Position numbers and translations under genes: made by a program. The notes beneath the pieces were generated by a model. The model did not search any database. It was not told the origin of the DNA and worked only from the letters and a program-made list of their open reading frames with translations. This document shows, piece after piece, positions 1 to 7,851 of a DNA stretch of 20,766 nt (positions are counted from its first letter, which is position 1; every line of letters starts with the position of its first letter). Origin of the DNA: Lysobacteraceae bacterium UBA6001 (GTDB lineage: Bacteria > Pseudomonadota > Gammaproteobacteria > Xanthomonadales > Xanthomonadaceae); contig DJAN01000246.1 of NCBI GenBank assembly GCA_002429615.1, positions 1 through 20,766 on the forward strand, written 5' to 3'.

Positions 1-945
1 GGCGAGCACGCCGGCCGCGCCAGGCGCCACCCGATGGCGCGCGGCCTCCCAGTACGGGCGCAGGTGGCGCAGGAAGCTGGCCCGGCGCCGCGCATCCAGC
101 TTCCGCCACAGCGGTTGCAGGTAGGGCCGCAGCGCATCCACCGCACCGCGCCATGGTGCGCCTTCGCGCACCGCGCGGTGCACGCCGCGCAGTACCTCGG
201 TGAGGTCGCCGGCACGCAACGCCTCCTGCACCGCCAACGGCAGCGCCTGCACCGGACCGGCCTCGACCTCATGCGCCTGCGGCACCAGCCCGCGCCGCGA
301 GATGGCATGCAGCGCCCCGGTGTGGCCGCGGCCCTGCAGGCTGAGTGCCACGTCGACCATGGTCAGCCCGGTGCCGACGATCAGTACCCGCGCGTCCGGC
401 GCGATGCCATCCAGTGCGCCGGGCTGCCACGGCCAGCCGATATAGCGCGGATGCACGCTCAGGCGCGGCCCGATGCCGGGCAAGGCCTGCGGCGCCAGCG
501 CGCCCACCGCCAGCACCAGCTGGTCGCTGTCGAAGGCTTCACCGTTGGCGAGGAAGATGCGGTAGCCACGCTGGGTGCGTTCGGCGGCGATGGCCTCCTG
601 TGGCTTGCAGACGATGTGCGCGGCCGCGGACGCCATCGCCGCGCTCAGCTCGCCGCGCAGGTAATCGGCGTAGGCCAGGCGCGGCAGGAACGCCTGCCGC
701 CCGGATTCGCCCAGATGCAGCGCATCGGCGAAGCCGCCCGGCTCGTCCGGATCGATGCCCAGGTCACGCGCGCGCACATTGAGCAGGTGCTCCGGGCGTG
801 CGGCACCGTAGGCCACGCCGCTGCCGAAGCTGTCGGCCATGCCGACCAGGGTGATGCGGGTTGATGCGTCGGCGCGGTACGCCAGCTCACGGACCAGCGC
901 GGCCCCGCAGAAGCCGGCGCCGATGAGGGTGATGTGCTTGCCCAT
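1..945 (-). CDS. FAD/NAD(P)-binding oxidoreductase (COG4529-like), 3' end beyond the window
   Basis: Predicted flavoprotein with two nucleotide-binding Rossmann segments; the substrate is unknown. The start is the ATG at 945, and 315 codons stay open to the left edge, so the C-terminus is missing. The N-terminus has an FAD-binding glycine motif, GAGFCG (residues 9-14), then HLLNVRARDLGI, which resembles the conserved HLLNV segment of the COG4529/NAD_binding_9 family. A second dinucleotide motif, VLIVGTGLTMVDVALSL, lies near the middle, as in that family. Xanthomonas urate hydroxylase HpyO is, as I recall, a related protein, but nothing around this gene points to purine catabolism. It is divergent from the SDR gene starting at 1121. 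A 276-codon plus-strand frame across the same DNA is a high-GC shadow. Family assignment is fairly secure; function is not. Confidence 0.85.
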   Translation of the reverse strand, partial: MGKHITLIGAGFCGAALVRELAYRADASTRITLVGMADSFGSGVAYGAARPEHLLNVRARDLGIDPDEPGGFADALHLGESGRQAFLPRLAYADYLRGELSAAMASAAAHIVCKPQEAIAAERTQRGYRIFLANGEAFDSDQLVLAVGALAPQALPGIGPRLSVHPRYIGWPWQPGALDGIAPDARVLIVGTGLTMVDVALSLQGRGHTGALHAISRRGLVPQAHEVEAGPVQALPLAVQEALRAGDLTEVLRGVHRAVREGAPWRGAVDALRPYLQPLWRKLDARRRASFLRHLRPYWEAARHRVAPGAAGVLA

Positions 946-1120
946 GACTGCTTCGTCCCATCCCGTTGACCCCGCTTTTTTGCCTGCGCGCGCGGCGCGG
1001 GGTGTAAAGGAAGGGTTAGATCGGCAGCGACGAAGCGGCATGAGCTGATAGCGCCTGGAGATAAGCCAGGCGCGGCGCGGCGGCTGGCGGATAATGGAGG
1101 CGACTTCGTTGGAGCTTCCC
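946..1120. promoter_or_regulatory. Divergent intergenic region between the FAD protein and the SDR
   Basis: This 175-nt gap must hold the start signals of both divergent genes. A Shine-Dalgarno GGAG at 1111-1114 lies 6 nt before the SDR ATG. A run of six T at 976-981 and a GC-rich block follow the FAD gene's 5' side. I could not pick a convincing -35/-10 pair on either strand, so the promoter assignment rests on gene orientation only. Confidence 0.4.
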
Positions 1121-1879
1121 ATGACCGACTATTCCCTGCGCGGGCAGCGCTTCCTGATTGCCGGCGGCAGCCGCGGCATTGGCATGGGCATCGCCGACGC
1201 GTTCGCCCGTGCCGGCGCCACGCTGTCGATCTGCGGCCGCGATCCACGCGCGCTGGCCGAAGCCGGCGAACAACTGCTACGCCACGGCGGCCACGTGCAC
1301 TGCCAGCCCTGCGACCTCGCCGACGCGGCGCAGATCGACGCCTGGATCGCCACCGCGGCGGCCGCGATGGGCGGCATCGACGGCGTGGTCAACAACGCCT
1401 CCGGCTACGGCAATGGCAATGACGACGCGAGCTGGCAGGCGGGCTTCGACATCGACCTGATGGCGACGGTACGTTGCAACCGCGCCGCGCTGCCATGGCT
1501 GCGGCGCAGCGGTGCGCCCTCCATCCTCAACATCAGCTCGATCAACGCGCTGCGCCCGACCCCGCGCGCGGCGGCGTACTCCACCGCCAAGGCCGCGCTC
1601 AACTACTACACGGTGACCCTGGCCAGCGAACTGGCGGGCGAGCGCATCCGCGTCAACGCCATCGCCCCGGGGTCGATCGAATTTCCCGGTGGCCTGTGGG
1701 ATCGCCGCCGCGAAGCCGAGCCCGAGCTGTATGCGCGCATCCGCGACGGCATTCCGTTCGGCGGCTTCGGCGCGGTCGAGGACGTGGCGAACGCCGCGCT
1801 GTTCCTGGCCTCGCCGCAGGCGCGCTGGATCACCGGCCAGATCCTGGCCGTGGACGGCGGCCAGCACCTGGGGCCTTGA
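1121..1879 (+). CDS. SDR-family NAD(P)-dependent oxidoreductase
   Basis: A 252-residue classical short-chain dehydrogenase/reductase, probably cytosolic and acting on an alcohol/ketone pair; the substrate cannot be told from sequence. The cofactor loop is GGSRGIG (from residue 15), the structural NNAS is at 91-94, and the catalytic set is Ser140, Tyr153 and Lys157 (YSTAK). The C-terminal ITGQILAVDGG is typical of the 3-oxoacyl-ACP-reductase-like (FabG-like) subgroup. Length is normal for the family. The ATG at 1121 is preferred over an in-frame ATG at 1094 because GGAG lies 6 nt upstream of it and the first residues then match the usual SDR N-terminus. It is divergent from the FAD protein and lies 91 nt upstream of the OsmC gene on the same strand. 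It could be annotated as a generic 3-oxoacyl-ACP reductase, but nothing here links it to fatty-acid synthesis. Confidence 0.93.
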   Translation: MTDYSLRGQRFLIAGGSRGIGMGIADAFARAGATLSICGRDPRALAEAGEQLLRHGGHVHCQPCDLADAAQIDAWIATAAAAMGGIDGVVNNASGYGNGNDDASWQAGFDIDLMATVRCNRAALPWLRRSGAPSILNISSINALRPTPRAAAYSTAKAALNYYTVTLASELAGERIRVNAIAPGSIEFPGGLWDRRREAEPELYARIRDGIPFGGFGAVEDVANAALFLASPQARWITGQILAVDGGQHLGP

Positions 1880-1922
1880 GCGCACGCCCATCCTTTCTTA
1901 CCCCGCAGATTCGCCGCATCGT

Positions 1923-1947
1923 TGTAGGAGCGGCTTCAGCCGCGACC
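1923..1947 (+). repeat. REP-like palindromic unit, single copy
   Basis: A single copy of the window's 25-nt REP-like element, with core GTAGGAGCGGCTTCAGCC. The inner GCGGCT/AGCCGC can fold on itself. It matches, base for base, arms of the paired elements at 4156-4242 and 19926-20018. It lies in the SDR-OsmC gap, 14 nt before the OsmC Shine-Dalgarno, so it could affect mRNA stability or readthrough between the two genes (inference). Confidence 0.85.
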
Positions 1948-1970
1948 CGACCCACCCACCGGAGCGCCTC

Positions 1971-2360
1971 ATGGCCCATGCCCGCGTCACCTCACTCGGC
2001 CCGCACTACGCCCACCGCATCACCAGCGGCCACCACGAACTGGTCGCCGACGAACCGGCCGCGCTCGGCGGCCAGAATGCCGGCATGGCGCCGTTCGACC
2101 TGTATCTGTCCTCGCTGGCCGCGTGTACTGCGATCACCCTGCGCATGTATGCCGAGAAGAAGGGTTGGGAGCTGGGCGAATTCAGCGCCGAGCTCAGCTC
2201 GCGCCGCGACGAGGACGGCAAGCTGCACGTCCACCGCGTGCTGCATGCGACCGGCGCGCTGGACGAGGCGCAATGGGAAAAGCTACTCGACGTGGTCGCG
2301 CGTACCCCGGTGACGCTGGTGATGCGCGAGGGCGCGGTGATTACCAGCGCCCGGGGGTGA
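1971..2360 (+). CDS. OsmC-family protein lacking the second conserved cysteine
   Basis: A 129-residue protein of the OsmC/Ohr superfamily, whose founding members are thiol peroxidases reducing organic hydroperoxides. The start at 1971 has GGAG 6 nt upstream. The family signature GGQNAGMAPFDLYLSSLAACTAITL is present in the N-terminal half and carries one cysteine, Cys52. The second catalytic cysteine, expected in a CPV-type segment of the C-terminal helix, is replaced: the sequence there reads ARTPVTLVM. The two-cysteine peroxidase chemistry of OsmC and Ohr is therefore unlikely as such. The pattern resembles the YhfA-like OsmC subgroup, whose role is not well defined. It is downstream of the SDR on the same strand and convergent with the Sel1-like gene. 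Family call is secure; biochemical activity is open. Confidence 0.88.
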   Translation: MAHARVTSLGPHYAHRITSGHHELVADEPAALGGQNAGMAPFDLYLSSLAACTAITLRMYAEKKGWELGEFSAELSSRRDEDGKLHVHRVLHATGALDEAQWEKLLDVVARTPVTLVMREGAVITSARG

Positions 2361-2390
2361 GGCCCGACGGCTCACTGCATTTTCTTGACC

Positions 2391-2411
2391 GGGCCGACGT
2401 TCACGCGGCCC
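2391..2411. terminator. GC-rich hairpin between convergent genes, possible weak terminator
   Basis: GGGCCG at 2391-2396 can pair with CGGCCC at 2406-2411 around a 9-nt loop, in the 131-nt gap between the convergent OsmC and Sel1-like genes. There is no T-run on either side, so intrinsic termination is uncertain. Confidence 0.25.
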
Positions 2412-2491
2412 CTGCGTGGCGAGTGCGACGGATACGTTTGCGCCGCCCGTAACCATCAACAGCGCTCCTCGCCACCTTACCTACCTCCTCG

Positions 2492-3397
2492 CTACACACA
2501 GCACTGCTGATAGATCGCCGCCGCTTGGCGCCGAGCTTCGTTTCTTTGCTCTGCCGAGATCCGCTGCTCCAGGCCAATTCGCAAGCCCCGGTTACCGTCC
2601 GACGGACTCACCCGCTCAGCGACCAGCTGGTAGGCCAACGCCCCGGTCAAATCCTCCGACACCAGAAATCCACCGACGTACGCCTGCGACAGACCCGACA
2701 GCGCCTCTACGCTGCCGGCCGCGGCGGCATCTTCGAGATAACGAATCGCTTGCCGCTTGTACGCGATGACCTTTTCCGGATGCCTGGCCCACTCATCAGG
2801 GCCGCCCACGACTTCCTCAATGCTGATCGCGTAGACCGTGGCCGCTTCCACGGACCCCTGTTCCGCGGCGAGCCGCAACCATTCGCGCCGGTCGGAGAGT
2901 CCCGGGTCCAACAGGACCGCCTCGCACTCTTCCATCTCCCGCGCACTCAGTTCCGCCTGGTTCGGCGGCAGCCATTCGGCCATGCGTTGATCGGCTCGGG
3001 CGACGTCTGGGGAAATGCTCGCCCCGCATTCGGCGGCGATCAGATACAGGCGATAGCTCGCCACCGAATCGCCACGCGCAGAAGCGGGCAGCAGGGTACG
3101 TGCGAAAGCCGCGGCATCGCCTGGCGGGCGACGTTCGTGTGCGCGCCGGATCAAGAATGCGCGACCCGATGCCGGGACCACGGTGCTGGCTTCGATGCGA
3201 TGCGCCGCTACCAGGTCGGCCAGCGATGGCACATTGGCGCGCGGCTGTGCAGGCGTCTGTTCCGGGATTCCTTGCTGGGATGGACTTACCCAGGAATACG
3301 GCGGCTTGCGCCCCGAGTACACGAACCATATCGACGCGAGCAGGCCCACGCTCGCTGCGAGCCATATTCCCTGCTTGTGCGTGCCGCGCTTGCGCAT
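2492..3397 (-). CDS. Membrane-anchored Sel1-like repeat protein, hypothetical
   Basis: A 301-residue protein of unknown role. After a basic N-terminus (MRKRGTHK) comes a hydrophobic stretch at about residues 10-28, read as an uncleaved signal anchor placing the rest in the periplasm. Residues of roughly 110-270 contain helix-pair segments typical of Sel1/TPR-like repeats, such as WLRLAAEQGSVEAATVYA and YLEDAAAAGSVEALSGLSQAYVGG, which usually bind proteins. The product ends in CCV. The start at 3397 follows a purine-rich GGAGAGGGCG at somewhat long spacing. The gene appears less GC-rich than its neighbours, with more A/T in third positions, which may mean recent acquisition. It is convergent with the OsmC gene and 81 nt downstream of the NAD(P)-binding gene. 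Homologues in this group are usually annotated as hypothetical. Confidence 0.75.
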   Translation of the reverse strand: MRKRGTHKQGIWLAASVGLLASIWFVYSGRKPPYSWVSPSQQGIPEQTPAQPRANVPSLADLVAAHRIEASTVVPASGRAFLIRRAHERRPPGDAAAFARTLLPASARGDSVASYRLYLIAAECGASISPDVARADQRMAEWLPPNQAELSAREMEECEAVLLDPGLSDRREWLRLAAEQGSVEAATVYAISIEEVVGGPDEWARHPEKVIAYKRQAIRYLEDAAAAGSVEALSGLSQAYVGGFLVSEDLTGALAYQLVAERVSPSDGNRGLRIGLEQRISAEQRNEARRQAAAIYQQCCV

Positions 3398-3478
3398 CTG
3401 GACGCCCTCTCCGTGGGCACCCAGAACATCATGGGCAGTAGCGCTGTTCTATCCGGAAATTCGCATGGGAGGCGCAGC

Positions 3479-4117
3479 TCAGTCGACGAGCTGCGTCGAG
3501 TCGATCACGCACTCGCCAGGCGACGGCTGCAGCGCCGCCTCCACCCTCGCGCGGGCAATCACGGTGGCGGGATTGATCCGCCACGCCCGCGGCAGGACCG
3601 GACCGAGCACCCCCAGCACCGCCATGCTGATGCGCTCGCCGGCACGCGGCGGCCCGCCGCGTTCGCCGCCGATCAGACCGGGACGCACCAGCACGAGGCT
3701 GTCGAAGCGTAGGGCACGCAGGTCGCGCTCCAGCTCGCCCTTGACCCGGCTGTAGAAGATTCGCGATGCCACATCGGCACCCATCGCCGAGTTGAGCACG
3801 AAGATGTCGGTGCCCTCCTCGCGCAGCGACTGCGCCAACGCCAACGGATAGTCGTGGTCGACGCGGCGGAAGGCTTCGCGCGAGCCGGCCAGTTTCATCG
3901 TGGTGCCGAGCGCGCAGATCGCGGCATCGACCTGCCAATGGCGGGCGGCCTCGCCGAGGCCGTCGAAGTCAAGCACGGGGTTGTCGAGCTTGGCGTGCTG
4001 CACGCCGAGCGGGCGACGGGTGGGCGCGATGACCACGCTGCAGCGCGAATCGTCGAGCAGCATCGGCAGGGCGTGCGAGCCAACGAGGCCGGTGGCGCCG
4101 GCGAGCAGGATGCGCAT
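3479..4117 (-). CDS. NAD(P)-binding Rossmann protein, TIP30/HTATIP2-like atypical SDR
   Basis: A 212-residue single-domain protein of the NAD(P)H-binding atypical-SDR type. The cofactor loop GATGLVGSH is at residues 7-15 and follows a short beta strand (MRILLA). ICALGTTMKLAGSREAFRRVDHDY in the middle and IFYSRVKGELERDL further on match the pattern of the HTATIP2/TIP30-like group, in which the YxxxK-like residues are Tyr and Lys of FYSRVK. The PGLIGGERGG segment is also typical. The start at 4117 has GGAGAA 5 nt upstream. Substrate and role are unknown; annotations of homologues vary between oxidoreductase, nucleoside-diphosphate-sugar epimerase and NAD(P)H-binding protein. A REP pair separates it from the upstream GST gene, so it probably has its own promoter or is insulated from readthrough. 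Confidence 0.85.
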   Translation of the reverse strand: MRILLAGATGLVGSHALPMLLDDSRCSVVIAPTRRPLGVQHAKLDNPVLDFDGLGEAARHWQVDAAICALGTTMKLAGSREAFRRVDHDYPLALAQSLREEGTDIFVLNSAMGADVASRIFYSRVKGELERDLRALRFDSLVLVRPGLIGGERGGPPRAGERISMAVLGVLGPVLPRAWRINPATVIARARVEAALQPSPGECVIDSTQLVD

Positions 4118-4155
4118 GGGGGTTCTCCGTTTGCGGGCAGCATAGCGCGGGGGGT

Positions 4156-4242
4156 TGTAGGAGCGGCTTCAGCCGCGACCGTGCGGCATCGGACGTCCTG
4201 GATGTCGGTCAGCGCACGGTCGCGGCTGAAGCCGCTCCTACA
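4156..4242. repeat. Inverted pair of REP-like elements (BIME-like)
   Basis: Two 30-nt arms, 4156-4185 and 4213-4242, are perfect reverse complements of each other around a 27-nt spacer. The outer 25 nt of each arm is the same REP-like unit seen at 1923 and 19926. The whole can form a long, stable stem-loop. It lies between the GST gene upstream and the NAD(P)-binding gene downstream on the minus strand, where it may act as a terminator or transcript stabiliser. Confidence 0.92.
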
Positions 4243-4281
4243 GGAGGCACCTTACAGGGCGGCGGCGGTCGCCCGCATCGC

Positions 4282-4902
4282 TCACGTCAGCGGCGTCATC
4301 ACCGCCTTGCGATACGCCGGCCGTGCCTTCAACCGCTCGTACCAATCCTGCAGATGCGGCAATGCCGGCCGCTCGATCGGCATCTCGAACCAGGCATAGA
4401 TGAAAGCCCCCAGCGGGATATCCCCCATCGCGAATCTGGCCCCGGACAACCACGGCGTCTTCGCCAATGCGGCGTCCACCATTGCCAGCAGCTCGCCGCA
4501 ACGTTTGATCCCGGCGCCGATCTTCTCGTAGTCGCGCAGTTCCGGCGCGGTGCGCAGCGTGCCCCAGAACACGTCACGGAACGGCGCGGCGAAGCTCGAT
4601 GTCGTCCAGTCCATCCACTTCTCGCCCACCGCGCGTTCGGCCGGATCGGCGGGGTACAGCGTATCCAGCGCATAGCGGGCACTGAGGTAACGCACGATGG
4701 TGTTGGATTCCCACAGCGGCAAGCCCTGATCCTCGATCATCGGCACCAGCCCGTTCGGGTTCAGCGCACGGTATTCGGGCGTATCGACCTGCCCGAACAC
4801 ACCCCCGACCTGGATGGATTCATAAGGCAGGCCGATCTCCTCCGCGCACCACAGCACCTTGCGCACATTGCTCGAATTGTGGCGTCCCCAGATCTTCAGC
4901 AT
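4282..4902 (-). CDS. Glutathione S-transferase family protein
   Basis: A 206-residue two-domain GST, expected to be cytosolic. The thioredoxin-like N-terminal domain has the start MLKIWGRHNSSNVRKVLW, in which one of the two serines is the likely glutathione-activating residue. NPNGLVPMIED carries the cis-proline, and ESNTIVRYL is the segment that binds the gamma-glutamyl part of glutathione. The helical C-terminal domain contains ARFAMGDIPLGAFIYAW, the usual N-capping-box region. The overall pattern resembles bacterial theta/beta-like GSTs. Length is normal. The ATG at 4902 has no strong Shine-Dalgarno; only 32 nt separate it from the DUF4265 stop, so the two may share a transcript. The substrate is unknown. 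Confidence 0.92.
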   Translation of the reverse strand: MLKIWGRHNSSNVRKVLWCAEEIGLPYESIQVGGVFGQVDTPEYRALNPNGLVPMIEDQGLPLWESNTIVRYLSARYALDTLYPADPAERAVGEKWMDWTTSSFAAPFRDVFWGTLRTAPELRDYEKIGAGIKRCGELLAMVDAALAKTPWLSGARFAMGDIPLGAFIYAWFEMPIERPALPHLQDWYERLKARPAYRKAVMTPLT

Positions 4903-4934
4903 CAGCGGCCAGTCGTAATCACCCAGTAACCAGA

Positions 4935-5390
4935 TTACCGCCTACGGATCCATCCGTGGCAATCGGCCTCTTCGTACTCCAGCACCGATTCCTGCTCCTG
5001 CTCAGCAAGAAAGTCGACGACCGCATCTAGATCCGCCCCGGGGGGAACGTCGATCGAATACAGCGGCATTTCCAGCTGCGACCCCTCGTAGGAGCATCCC
5101 AGCGCTTCAAGCCGGGGCCAGATCGCCAGGAAGGCAGCGTGCCCCGTGGACCGCGGAAACCGCACGCGTACCGTCCGGTGCCCGCTTTTCGACACAACGC
5201 GAACGAACTGAAGCACATTTCCCGCGAGTTCGACTTCAAAGGCGTCCTTGAAGCTGATCCCGTAGACGTGAAATGGCGAGTTGTCCAGCGCCAAGGCCTG
5301 GCCATGCAAGGGACCGGCCCACATCCACTCCGCCTCGATGCCCTCTCGATCGTCGGGCAACGGAAACTTCACCTTGATCGGCTCGTTCAT
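4935..5390 (-). CDS. DUF4265 domain protein
   Basis: A 151-residue protein matching the DUF4265 pattern: an N-terminal VKFPLPDD strand, an acidic EAEWMWAGPLHG segment, then the characteristic LDNSPFHVYGISFKDAFEVE at about residues 34-53. A predicted alpha/beta second half and a C-terminal acidic tract (EQEQESVLEYEEADCHG) follow. The family's function is unknown. The ATG at 5390 is chosen because homology to the domain begins at once; an in-frame ATG at 5423 would add 11 residues but lies inside a hairpin. Base composition appears less GC-rich than the adjacent glucan genes. It follows glgX on the same strand after an 89-nt gap and precedes the GST gene by 32 nt. Nothing in it suggests a role in glucan metabolism. 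Confidence 0.78.
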   Translation of the reverse strand: MNEPIKVKFPLPDDREGIEAEWMWAGPLHGQALALDNSPFHVYGISFKDAFEVELAGNVLQFVRVVSKSGHRTVRVRFPRSTGHAAFLAIWPRLEALGCSYEGSQLEMPLYSIDVPPGADLDAVVDFLAEQEQESVLEYEEADCHGWIRRR

Positions 5391-5396
5391 CACTGC

Positions 5397-5441
5397 CCCG
5401 GCGTGCCGGGCTCCATCAATCATCGCCGCGTGGCGATCATT
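5397..5441. other. Two small hairpins between glgX and the DUF4265 gene
   Basis: CCCGG at 5397-5401 can pair with CCGGG at 5406-5410, directly before the DUF4265 start. A second stem pairs ATCGCC (5422-5427) with GGCGAT (5432-5437), extendable by 3 bp past a mismatch. Neither is followed by a T-run. They could mark the 3' end of the glucan operon mRNA or limit translation of the DUF4265 gene; both roles are inference. Confidence 0.35.
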
Positions 5442-5479
5442 GAATCCCACTGCATGGCGGCACGGCAACCGCATTCCAC

Positions 5480-7654
<2,175 letters not shown>

Positions 7655-7673
7655 GCGCGCTTCCTGGCAGGCG

Positions 7674-7847
7674 TCATGGGGTCTCTCCGGCGGGCGGCGT
7701 GTCTTCGGCGGCCGCGCGGATTTCCGCGTCGACCAGCCGCTCCGCCATCGCCCAGTGGCGGGTCTGCTGTCCGTCCGGGCGCCCCTCGGCCTCCCAGATT
7801 TCGCGGGCCAGTTCGCGGATACGCGCTTCGCGCTGGGTGGGATTCAT
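7674..7847 (-). CDS. Small DUF2934 protein
   Basis: A 57-residue protein starting MNPTQREARIRELAREIWEA, followed by EGRPDGQQTRHWAMAERLVDAEI. The pattern of an N-terminal helix R-x-x-A-x-x-I-W-E-x-E-G-R-P, then HW and AE, is that of DUF2934, a short helical domain of unknown function, often found as a small stand-alone protein. The last 15 residues are Ala/Pro/Glu-rich and probably disordered. The ATG at 7847 is chosen because the domain begins there; a longer in-frame reading from 8042 runs through treY and is Arg/Cys-rich nonsense. It begins 4 nt after the treY stop and ends 19 nt before glgX, so it is almost certainly co-translated with glucan enzymes. A scaffold or regulatory role is only a guess. 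Confidence 0.82.
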   Translation of the reverse strand: MNPTQREARIRELAREIWEAEGRPDGQQTRHWAMAERLVDAEIRAAAEDTPPAGETP

Positions 7848-7851
7848 GCGA

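Noticed and set aside
34..864. 276-codon plus-strand frame opposite the FAD protein
   Set aside because: The minus-strand frame has two clear Rossmann motifs and family signatures; this one has none.
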